DNA from: Bacillus sp. NP157 | Lineage (GTDB): Bacteria; Pseudomonadota; Gammaproteobacteria; Xanthomonadales; Rhodanobacteraceae | Direction: 5' to 3' | Length of the DNA: 64,000 nt | Assembly: GCA_018889975.1 (NCBI GenBank) | Contig: CP076546.1 | Coordinates: forward strand, 3,968,001 to 4,032,000 | Part shown: positions 18,506 through 25,592 of the stretch, piece after piece | Layout of the letters: every line of letters starts with the position of its first letter | Numbering within the stretch: position 1 is the stretch's first letter | Program-made: the position numbers and the translations under genes | The notes under the pieces: generated by a model | Told to the model about the DNA's origin: nothing | Seen by the model: the letters and a program-made list of their open reading frames with translations, nothing else | Database searches by the model: none

Positions 18506-19207
18506 TTAGGCGGCGGTGTCGACGAGCACCAGCTCGGCGTCTTCCGTCGCGGTGATGCGCAGCACGCGTTCGTCGCGGACGGCGGCACCGTCGCCCTTGC
18601 CGAGGGCCTGGCCGTTGACCTGCACGGCACCGATGGCGGGCACCATGTAGGCGTGGCGGCCGTCGCCGAGCGTGTACTCGGTGGTCTCGCCGGCCTTCAG
18701 GCTGGCGCCGAGCACGCGGGCATCGGTACGGATCGGCAGGGCATCGCCGTCGCCTTCCATGCCGCTGGCCAGGGTCACGAAACGACCCGAGCGCTCACCC
18801 TTCGGGAACGGGCGGGTGCCCCACGACGGTGCCTTGCGCTCGCCGTCCGGGATGATCCAGATCTGGAAGATCTTCGTCGCCTCCGGTTCGGCGTTGTACT
18901 CGGCATGTCGGATGCCCGTGCCCGCGCTCATCACCTGGACGTCGCCCGCTTCGGTGCGGCCCTTGTTGCCCAGGCTGTCTTCGTGGGTGATCGCGCCTTC
19001 GCGGACATAGGTGATGATTTCCATGTCCGAGTGCGGGTGTGCCGGGAAGCCGGTGCCGGCGGCGATCGTGTCGTCGTTCCACACGCGCAGCGCGCCCCAG
19101 CCCATCCGCTTCGGGTCATGGTAGGAGGCGAACGAGAAATGATGCTTCGCGTCCAGCCAACCGTGGTTGGCGCCGCCCAGGCTAGAAAAACGGCGAATGT
19201 CGATCAT
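18506..19207 (-). CDS. Pirin family protein (YhhW-like)
   Basis: The product has 233 residues from ATG 19207, with GGGGAG at -12 to -7. It is a bicupin with the pirin metal site: H-P-H-S-D-M-E (His-x-His and Glu) and G-I-R-H-A-E-Y-N in the N-terminal cupin. The C-terminal cupin is degenerate, as usual. E. coli YhhW of the same size shows quercetin 2,3-dioxygenase activity in vitro; the physiological role is unknown. It is a single gene, convergent with the phosphoglycerol transferase. Confidence 0.9.
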   Translation of the reverse strand: MIDIRRFSSLGGANHGWLDAKHHFSFASYHDPKRMGWGALRVWNDDTIAAGTGFPAHPHSDMEIITYVREGAITHEDSLGNKGRTEAGDVQVMSAGTGIRHAEYNAEPEATKIFQIWIIPDGERKAPSWGTRPFPKGERSGRFVTLASGMEGDGDALPIRTDARVLGASLKAGETTEYTLGDGRHAYMVPAIGAVQVNGQALGKGDGAAVRDERVLRITATEDAELVLVDTAA

Positions 19208-19339
19208 GTCGTGCTCCCCCGGTGTTAGCCGGATTGGTTGAGTGGATGGGCGTATTTTCCGCTTCCACCTAGCGTCACAGAGCATCGACCCGCCGAACGG
19301 ATTGTTTCCCGGGTGTTGCTAAACAATTCACGACGCCCG

Positions 19340-19750
19340 TCAGCGTCTGACTTCGCGAACGATCGTGACGACCGGGCACCACGCGCTGCCCTGCAGCTGG
19401 GCGCCGGCGCTGACCAGCTTCGCGACCGTGCCAGGCGCATGCGATGGGCAGCGCGCCACCAGGGTGTCGGTCGATACCAGGCGATGGCGTTCGGTATGGA
19501 AGGGCCACGCCGGGTTCCATGCGGCGGGCTGGCGCACCACGCGGGCAGCGAGGCGCACCGGCCTGCCCTCGGCGAGGGCGCGATCGAAGGCCTGGGCGCG
19601 GGTGGCCTCGGTCACCCTGACCACGAACTCCGTGGGATTGCCGCCGTGGAAGGCGCGTACGGCGAAGTAACGATCCGCCTGGACGCCGCTGGCGGCCGAC
19701 GCGCCGGCGCCGAGGCTGAGGATGAAGGCAAGGCAGTGCCTGGCTCGCAT
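19340..19750 (-). CDS. Secreted protein resembling the BP74 N-terminal domain
   Basis: The product has 136 residues from ATG 19750 (GGAG at -9), which opens a Sec signal (A-F-I-L-S-L-G-A-G-A-S-A). The mature part reads Y-F-A-V-R-A-F-x-x-x-x-P-T-E-F-V-V-R-V-T, then an alpha segment, then V-R-Q-P-A-A-W-N-P-A-W-P-F-H. The W-N-P-x-W-x-F-H motif followed by a conserved Cys resembles the small secreted domain known from Dictyostelium calmodulin-binding protein BP74 and many bacterial secreted proteins. Two Cys (in R-C-P-S and A-W-C-P) could form a disulfide. Family call is from memory of the motif; function unknown. Confidence 0.65.
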   Translation of the reverse strand: MRARHCLAFILSLGAGASAASGVQADRYFAVRAFHGGNPTEFVVRVTEATRAQAFDRALAEGRPVRLAARVVRQPAAWNPAWPFHTERHRLVSTDTLVARCPSHAPGTVAKLVSAGAQLQGSAWCPVVTIVREVRR

Positions 19751-19942
19751 GGGGGCTCCTTCCGTGGGGTTTGGACGCGAACCACGAGAGGACCACGCCG
19801 GCCCCGGGGCGTCCACCGGTGCGGGGCACGTCGGGGCATTCGCCTACATCTCCCCACGCGCTCCGCCTACACGGTTGCATTGGCCGCGATGCCGCCCATA
19901 TGGGAGTGATCGGTGCCGTTCGCGCCACAAGGATTGCCTCCC

Positions 19943-20950
19943 ATGATTCCCTTCTCCGTCCTCGACCTTGCCCCGGTACCGCGCGGCAGCACGCCGGGCG
20001 AATCGCTGCGTCATTCGCGCGACCTCGCCGTGCACGCCGAATCGCTGGGCTTCCATCGCTACTGGCTGGCCGAACACCACAACATGACCGGCATCGCCAG
20101 CGCCGCCACCGCCGTGGTGATCGGCTTCATCGCCGAGGCGACCAAAACGATCCGCGTCGGTTCCGGCGGCATCATGTTGCCGAACCACGCACCGCTGGTG
20201 ATCGCCGAGCAGTTCGGCACGCTGGCATCGCTGTACCCGGGTCGCATCGACCTGGGCCTGGGCCGCGCGCCCGGCACGGACTACGCCACGGCGCGCGCAC
20301 TGCGCCGCGCGATGGGCCCCAGCGACGATCGCTTCCCGGACGACGTGGTGGAGTTGCAGCATTACCTCGGCCCGCTGCAGCCGGGCCAGAGCGTCCGCGC
20401 CGTCCCCGGCATGGATACGCGCGTGCCGCTATGGCTGCTGGGGTCGAGCCTGTTCAGCGCGCGCCTTGCCGCCGAGCTTGGCCTGCCGTTCGCGTTTGCC
20501 TCGCACTTCGCGCCCGACCTGATGATGCAGGCGCTTGAGGTGTACCGGACCATGTTCCGCCCGTCCGAGGTGCTGGCGAAGCCTTACGCCATGCTCGGCA
20601 TCAACGTGGTGGCCGCCGACACCGATGCGGAAGCGCAGCGCTTGTTCACCTCGCAGCAGCAGGCTTTCTGGAACCTGCGTCGCGGTGCACCGGGGCAGTT
20701 GCCGCCGCCGGTGAACAGCATGGAAGGTATCTGGACGCCGATGGAGAAAGCGCAGGTCGACCACGCGCTGTCGTGCGCCGTCGTCGGGTCCGCCGACGCG
20801 GTGGGCGATGGGCTGGCCGCCTTCATCGAGCGCACCGGTGCCGACGAGCTGATCATCACCGCGCAGGTGTATGACCACGCCGCGCGCAAACACTCCTACA
20901 CGCTGGTGGCGCAGCAGCATGCGCGCCTGGCCCGCGGCGAGGCGGCCTGA
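19943..20950 (+). CDS. LLM-class flavin-dependent oxidoreductase (luciferase-like)
   Basis: The product has 335 residues from ATG 19943 (AAGGA at -14 to -10). It is a bacterial-luciferase-like TIM barrel: W-L-A-E-H-H-N near 42 and the signature [13 protein letters not shown] near 105. This is the YhbW-type subfamily. Such proteins use reduced flavin, probably FMN, to oxidise unknown substrates, and many are monooxygenases. The PIN toxin gene begins two bases after its stop, so the two are probably cotranscribed. A palindrome CCCATATGGG lies about 45 bp upstream. Confidence 0.9.
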   Translation: MIPFSVLDLAPVPRGSTPGESLRHSRDLAVHAESLGFHRYWLAEHHNMTGIASAATAVVIGFIAEATKTIRVGSGGIMLPNHAPLVIAEQFGTLASLYPGRIDLGLGRAPGTDYATARALRRAMGPSDDRFPDDVVELQHYLGPLQPGQSVRAVPGMDTRVPLWLLGSSLFSARLAAELGLPFAFASHFAPDLMMQALEVYRTMFRPSEVLAKPYAMLGINVVAADTDAEAQRLFTSQQQAFWNLRRGAPGQLPPPVNSMEGIWTPMEKAQVDHALSCAVVGSADAVGDGLAAFIERTGADELIITAQVYDHAARKHSYTLVAQQHARLARGEAA

Positions 20951-20952
20951 CC

Positions 20953-21381
20953 TTGCGGGTGGTGCTCGACACGAACGTGTGCCTCGACGCGTTCGTTTTT
21001 TCCGATCCGCGAGCCGCGGTGTTGCTTGCCGCCATCGAGCAGGGCGAAGTGGAAGCGGTGACCCGCGAGGATTGCCGCGACGAGTGGCTTGCCGTGCTCG
21101 ACTATCCGGCGTTGAAGCTCGAGGAAGGCCAGCGCGTCGAAGCGATCTCGCGCTTCAACGCGCTGGTGCGCGTCCTGCCGAAGAAGGCGTGTGAAAAATC
21201 ACCGCCGCGTTGCCGCGATCCGGACGACCAGAAATTCCTCGAGCTGGCCTCGTCGGCCGGCGCGTCGATCCTGTTCTCGCGCGACGCCGAAGTGCTGCGC
21301 CTGGCCAGCCGGACGAAGCGCGAAGGCCTGTTCGACATCATGCGCCCTGAAGAGTGGCCCGCCTTCCGCGACGCCGACTGA
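20953..21381 (+). CDS. PIN-domain ribonuclease, putative toxin without a visible antitoxin
   Basis: The product has 142 residues from a TTG at 20953, two bases after the oxidoreductase stop; the PIN motif begins almost at once (V-V-L-D-T-N-V), so little can be missing. The acidic residues of the PIN active site are present: D-T-N, E near 41-45, D-P-D-D in the middle, and S-R-D-A-E at the end. This matches the 'putative toxin component, PIN family'. VapC-like relatives cut RNA and are paired with an antitoxin, but no antitoxin gene adjoins; it may be orphan or have another role. Confidence 0.85.
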   Translation: MRVVLDTNVCLDAFVFSDPRAAVLLAAIEQGEVEAVTREDCRDEWLAVLDYPALKLEEGQRVEAISRFNALVRVLPKKACEKSPPRCRDPDDQKFLELASSAGASILFSRDAEVLRLASRTKREGLFDIMRPEEWPAFRDAD

Positions 21382-21396
21382 TCGTCGCGATCCCAT

Positions 21397-21508
21397 TCGC
21401 GCGCAGGCGCGCTGCTACAGGTACGGATCACCGCGATCCCATTCGCGCGCAGGCGCGCTCCTACAGGTACTGACACCGCAACCCGTGTAGGAGCGCGCCT
21501 GCGCGCGA
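21397..21508. repeat. Cluster of three REP elements
   Basis: Two inverted-orientation copies (21397-21419 and 21443-21465) and one forward copy (21486-21508) occur. The first two are part of a direct duplication of about 38 bp (CGATCCCATTCGCGCGCAGG onward). Copy one has GCTGCTACA instead of GCTCCTACA. The cluster occupies the gap between the convergent PIN and DUF6348 genes. Confidence 0.8.
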
Positions 21509-21522
21509 ATGGTGCATCGGCA

Positions 21523-22170
21523 TCAGTCCATCGGCACCAGCGCGATGAAGTTGCGCAAGCTGTAGTAACGGTCGCGCTGCGGCCACTCGACCGAGGCGAC
21601 GGCCTTGTGCCCGGCAGCCCAGGGTTCGTTGTCGAGCAGCACCTCGACCTGGGTCTTGCCGTCGCCGACGTTGCCGTAGAACACGCGGATCCAGTGCACG
21701 TCGGCAGTCAGCGGTGCCGTCGCGATGGCGGCATCCAGCGCGGAAAGCGCGTCTTCGGGAATCTCCAGCGTGTCGTCGTTGTCGCCGCGCAGCGTGAAGT
21801 CGCCAACGTAGGCGGTGAAGCGATGCGCGCCCGCAGTCAGCTCACGCACTGCCAGCCGTTCCTTGTTGACCACGTGCCAGCAGGCGGCGAGCACGACGTG
21901 GAAATCGTTGCGGGCGAAGCTGTCCAGCGCATCGCGGCAACCGGCCTTGCCGGCGCCGACGCCACCGAAGCTTTCCTCGATCGTGCGCTCTTCGTCCAGC
22001 ACGATGTCCAGGTCGAGGCGGCCCATGCCACCGTCCTTGCCTTCGTGCCAGATGCCGCGAATGGCAGGGAAATCGTCGCCTTCGGTAAGCAGCCAGTCTT
22101 CGTCGGCTTCGAGGCCGACGCCATGGTCGGCGAAAAGGTCGGCGAGCGTGTTCTGGATAAGTCGGTCCAT
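21523..22170 (-). CDS. DUF6348 family protein
   Basis: The product has 215 residues from ATG 22170 (GGGAA upstream). No signal peptide. Motifs such as D-E-D-W-L-L, F-P-A-I-R-G-I-W-H, G-R-L-D-L-D-I-V-L-D and F-A-R-N-D-F-H-V-V-L-A-A-C-W match my memory of the DUF6348 family, whose function is unknown. Aromatic and acidic residues dominate. It is a separate gene from DUF72, 62 bp downstream on the same strand. Confidence 0.8.
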   Translation of the reverse strand: MDRLIQNTLADLFADHGVGLEADEDWLLTEGDDFPAIRGIWHEGKDGGMGRLDLDIVLDEERTIEESFGGVGAGKAGCRDALDSFARNDFHVVLAACWHVVNKERLAVRELTAGAHRFTAYVGDFTLRGDNDDTLEIPEDALSALDAAIATAPLTADVHWIRVFYGNVGDGKTQVEVLLDNEPWAAGHKAVASVEWPQRDRYYSLRNFIALVPMD

Positions 22171-22232
22171 GGAATTCCCGTGCAGTATCGGAAGTGCGGA
22201 GTGCGGTGGTGCGTCTGGTTCGACGATGGCGA

Positions 22233-23048
22233 TTATGCGGGCTTGACGAGCTTGCCGAGCGCCATGGCGGCCGCCGGGTTGCGTTCCTTGGCCGCCGAAA
22301 TGAAAAACACGAACACATCCCGTGGCTTGCCACCGGCCAGGGGCTTGTCCACGTGAGGCAATGCCGCGGGGTCGTCGCCCGCCGCCCATGCGCTGGCCTG
22401 GGCCGCGATGTCCTGCAGCCCTTTCGCGGTATAGCCGTTCGTGCGGCTGGACTGGCTGCGCATCAGCCGGGCATAGGCAAACGGTCCGGTCAGGTCGGCC
22501 AGGTTGGGATGGTCGGGCGAATCGGTGTAGACGGTCGCCACGCCATGCTTGCGCGCCAGCGCGACCCAGCGCGGGTCGCGGAAACTCTCGTGGCGTACCT
22601 CCACGGCGTGGCGGAGCGCCACGCCACCCACCGATGCCGGCAACAGGTCGAGGAAGGCGGCGATGTCATCCGGGTCGAACACACGCGTGGGCAGGAACTG
22701 CCACAGCACGGGGCCAAGCCGGTCGCCGAGCGCCACCACGCCTTCGAGGAAGCGCCCGATCCGCTCGCCGGTGGTCCCGAGCAGCTTCGTCTGCACGATG
22801 TGCCGCGGCGCCTTCACCGAGAAGACGAAGCCATCCGGCACCGTCGCGGCCCACTGCCGGTAGATCGCCGCCGACGGCGCGCGGTAATAGGTGCCATTGA
22901 TCTCGATGGCGCTGACCTTGCCGCTGGCGTATTCCAGCTCGCGCTTCTGCACGAGGCCGTCGGGATAGAACACCCCGCGCCAGGGCGCGAAGGTCCAACC
23001 CCCCATGCCGGTGCGGATGATGCCGTGGGCTTTGCGTCGTGGTGCCAT
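22233..23048 (-). CDS. DUF72 family protein (TIM-barrel, YecE-like)
   Basis: The product has 271 residues from ATG 23048. DUF72 hallmarks are the opening G-M-G-G-W-x-F-A-P-W-R-G-V-F-Y-P, E-I-N-G-T-Y-Y-R, F-S-V-K-A-P-R-H-I and the mid-protein A-V-E-V-R-H-E-S-F. Crystal structures show a TIM-barrel, but no reaction has been established. It is divergent from the response regulator, with 103 bp between the starts. Confidence 0.92.
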   Translation of the reverse strand: MAPRRKAHGIIRTGMGGWTFAPWRGVFYPDGLVQKRELEYASGKVSAIEINGTYYRAPSAAIYRQWAATVPDGFVFSVKAPRHIVQTKLLGTTGERIGRFLEGVVALGDRLGPVLWQFLPTRVFDPDDIAAFLDLLPASVGGVALRHAVEVRHESFRDPRWVALARKHGVATVYTDSPDHPNLADLTGPFAYARLMRSQSSRTNGYTAKGLQDIAAQASAWAAGDDPAALPHVDKPLAGGKPRDVFVFFISAAKERNPAAAMALGKLVKPA

Positions 23049-23151
23049 GGTGTCCCTATGCTGGCAGGCGTGGGGTGGAGGGCATGTCGTTACATGCCGC
23101 CACGGCATGGATCGGCCATACTCGCGGCCCGTACCCTGCCATGCGCCATCC

Positions 23152-23772
23152 ATGCCCACCATCCGGATCATGACCGTCGACGACCACCCGCTGCTGCGCG
23201 AAGGCATCGCGGCGGTGCTCGAAGGCCAGCCCGGCCTGGAACTGGTGGCTGAGGCGAGCACGGGCGAGGAAGCGGTGCTCCGCTATCGCGCGCTGCGCCC
23301 GGACCTGACCCTGATGGACCTGCAGATGCCCGGCATGGGCGGCATTGCCGCCATCGAAGCGATTCGTGCGGAATTCCCCGACGCGCGGATCCTCGTGCTC
23401 ACCACGTATCGCGGCGACGTGCAGGCGCTGCGTGCGTTCCGCGCGGGCGCACAGGGCTACCTGCTGAAAAGCGAACTGCGCAAGGACATGCTCAACACCA
23501 TCGCCCAGCTGATGGAGGGCAAGCGCCGCATCCCCGACGAAATCGCGCACGAGATGGCCGGGCATGCCAACGACGACGAGCTGACCCCGCGTGAGACCCA
23601 GGTGCTCATCCATGTCGCCACCGGCGCCGCCAACCGCGATGTCGCGCTGCTGCTCGGCATCGCCGAGGAAACCGTCAAGGCGCACATGAAAAGCATCCTC
23701 GCCAAGCTGCAGGCGAACGATCGCACCCATGCGGTCGCCATCGCGCTACGCCGCGGCATCATCGACCTGTGA
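23152..23772 (+). CDS. NarL/FixJ-type response regulator
   Basis: The product has 206 residues from ATG 23152. The receiver domain (1-125) shows the acidic pair D10-D11, phosphoacceptor Asp56 (L-M-D-L-Q-M-P-G), Thr in L-T-T and Lys in L-L-K-S. A LuxR-type HTH follows (about 142-206: L-T-P-R-E-T-Q-V-L, then E-E-T-V-K-A-H-M-K-S-I-L-A-K-L). It is a DNA-binding regulator activated by phosphorylation. No sensor kinase gene adjoins, so the partner is unknown. Confidence 0.93.
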   Translation: MPTIRIMTVDDHPLLREGIAAVLEGQPGLELVAEASTGEEAVLRYRALRPDLTLMDLQMPGMGGIAAIEAIRAEFPDARILVLTTYRGDVQALRAFRAGAQGYLLKSELRKDMLNTIAQLMEGKRRIPDEIAHEMAGHANDDELTPRETQVLIHVATGAANRDVALLLGIAEETVKAHMKSILAKLQANDRTHAVAIALRRGIIDL

Positions 23773-23793
23773 GGCGCACCCCGCGCACCGGCC

Positions 23794-24771
23794 TCAGCCG
23801 CGTGCGTGCGCGTAGCGCTTCCGATACTCCGCCGGCGTGACCCCCAGCTTGCGCATGAAGGCGCGGCGCAGCCCGTTCGCATCCGCGTAACCGAGCTTCG
23901 CCGCCACCCGCTTGGGCGTGTCCTGGCCTTCTTCCAGCCAGCGGCGGGCCGCCTCGACGCGCATGTTTTCGACGAACTCCGCGGGCGTCATGCCCACGTC
24001 GTGATGGAACACACGGGCGAAGTGCCGGGCGCTCATGCCCACGCGCTCGGCCATCGAGGCGACGCTGTGGCCTTCGCCGGGATGCGCGGCGACGTAGCGC
24101 TGCAGTTCCTGCAGGGCGCCGCGGCCGGCCGGCGCCGCCTGGCCGTGGCGACTGAACTGCATCTGCCCGCCGGGCCGGCGGTAGAACACCACCAGCTCGG
24201 CGGCGATCGCCATGGCGAGGTCACGGCCGAAGTCTTCTTCGACCAGATCGATGGCCAGGTCCATGCCGGCGGTGACCCCGGCGGCCGTGCACACGGGCCC
24301 ATCGCGCATGACGAAGGCATCGGCTTCGACGGTGAGCGCCGGATGGCGCTGGGCAAGCAGTTCGGCGACCTTCCAGTGCGTGGTGACCCGGCGATCGTCG
24401 AGCAGGCCGGTCTGCGCGAACAGCAGGGCGCCGCTACAGATCGAGCCATAGCGTCGCGCACGGGCCGCATGCCGGCGCAGCCAGTCCAGCGTGCGTGGCT
24501 CGGACGCGGCGTTGGCCAGGTCGGGCGAGCCGGCGACCAGCAGCGTATCGAGCGCGTCGATGTCGTCGAGGATGCTGCGGTCGGGCAGGAAGCGCATGCC
24601 GGAGGAGGCCGCCACGGCAAGCGGCGCGGTGCCGACCGTGAGCACCTTGTAGGCCTCGCGGCCAAGCTGGCGGTTGGCCTCGGCGAACACGTCGGCGGGG
24701 CCGGACACGTCGAGCATCTGCACCCCCGGTGGGGCAAGCAGGGTGATGATCAGGGGCAGGGACGGCCGCAT
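23794..24771 (-). CDS. GlxA-type transcriptional regulator (DJ-1/PfpI plus AraC HTH)
   Basis: The product has 325 residues from ATG 24771; a TTG at 24780 adds three. The N-terminal DJ-1/PfpI-like domain (about 10-190) has G-S-I-C-S-G-A at its nucleophile-elbow position. A C-terminal AraC/XylS double HTH follows (about 220-320; M-S-A-R-H-F-A-R-V-F, then R-V-A-A-K-L-G-Y-A-D-A-N-G-L-R-R-A-F). Such regulators respond to small metabolites. It is divergent from the HD protein gene. The 93-bp spacer contains two imperfect direct repeats ending AAATAA (near 24808 and 24836), possible binding sites. The HD gene is the likely target. Confidence 0.92.
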   Translation of the reverse strand: MRPSLPLIITLLAPPGVQMLDVSGPADVFAEANRQLGREAYKVLTVGTAPLAVAASSGMRFLPDRSILDDIDALDTLLVAGSPDLANAASEPRTLDWLRRHAARARRYGSICSGALLFAQTGLLDDRRVTTHWKVAELLAQRHPALTVEADAFVMRDGPVCTAAGVTAGMDLAIDLVEEDFGRDLAMAIAAELVVFYRRPGGQMQFSRHGQAAPAGRGALQELQRYVAAHPGEGHSVASMAERVGMSARHFARVFHHDVGMTPAEFVENMRVEAARRWLEEGQDTPKRVAAKLGYADANGLRRAFMRKLGVTPAEYRKRYAHARG

Positions 24772-24864
24772 GGGGTGCAATCTGGCAGGTTTGGCTACTT
24801 CGTGTCAAATAAGGACGGTCCGGGCGTGGCGTGAAATAACCCTACCTTCCTGACAGGCACGGCC

Positions 24865-25500
24865 ATGACCACCACGATCGCAGGTATCCCCGACAGCCAG
24901 CTGGCGCGCGAGATCACCGAGCTGGTCCGCGATAGCGAAACCGAGCTGCTGTTCCACCATTCCCGCCGCGTCTTCCTGTTCGGCGCGCTGACCGGCAAGG
25001 CGAAAGGCCTCGCGTTCGATCCGGAGCTGCTCTATGCCGGCGCCATGTTCCACGACATGGGCCTGGTCCCGGCGCATGCGAGCCCGGACAAGCGCTTCGA
25101 GGTCGACGGCGCCAACGTCGCCCAGGCCTTCCTGCGTGCCCGTGGCATCCCCGAAGCCGACGTCGACGTGGTCTGGGCATCGATCGCGCTGCACACCACG
25201 CCCGGCATCCCGGAATTCATGAAGCCGGAGATCGCTTTGGTCACCGCGGGCGTCGAGATGGACGTGCTGGGCCTCGGCTTCGGCAACGTGGCCACGCTGG
25301 ACCGCGAGGCCGTCGCCGCGGCGCATCCGCGCGGCCCGGCGTTCAAGGAGGGGATCATCGACGCGTTCTACCAGGGCGTGCGCGGCAAGCCGGAAACGAC
25401 CTTCGGCAACGTCAAGGCCGACGTCATGGCCTACAAGGAACCGCATTTCCATCGCGGCAATTTCTGCGAGTGCATCCTGGGCAATCGCTGGCCGACCTGA
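24865..25500 (+). CDS. HD-domain phosphohydrolase-like protein
   Basis: The product has 211 residues. The HD metal-site residues are visible: L-L-F-H-H-S, then G-A-M-F-H-D-M-G, then A-L-H-T-T-P, then a late Asp in E-M-D-V-L. The length and the P-H-F-H-R-G-N-F-C tail resemble the HD subgroup containing cyanamide hydratases and related metalloenzymes rather than signalling HD-GYP proteins. Substrate unknown. The divergent GlxA-type regulator suggests it is induced by a metabolite. Confidence 0.85.
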   Translation: MTTTIAGIPDSQLAREITELVRDSETELLFHHSRRVFLFGALTGKAKGLAFDPELLYAGAMFHDMGLVPAHASPDKRFEVDGANVAQAFLRARGIPEADVDVVWASIALHTTPGIPEFMKPEIALVTAGVEMDVLGLGFGNVATLDREAVAAAHPRGPAFKEGIIDAFYQGVRGKPETTFGNVKADVMAYKEPHFHRGNFCECILGNRWPT

Positions 25501-25537
25501 GCATTTCGTGCCGGACCGAGGGATGACGGATTTGATC

Positions 25538-25552
25538 TGATAATCAGTCGCA
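25538..25552. promoter_or_regulatory. Possible Fur box upstream of the FecA-like receptor
   Basis: TGATAAT at 25538-25544 is a perfect left half of the 7-1-7 Fur consensus. The right half matches at about four of seven positions. The core CTGATAATCAG is a near-palindrome. Position, 41 bp before the receptor start, fits repression by iron. Confidence 0.5.
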
Positions 25553-25592
25553 TTTACGATAGGCGCCCCTCGCAGTTCCCCAAGGCGCCCGC

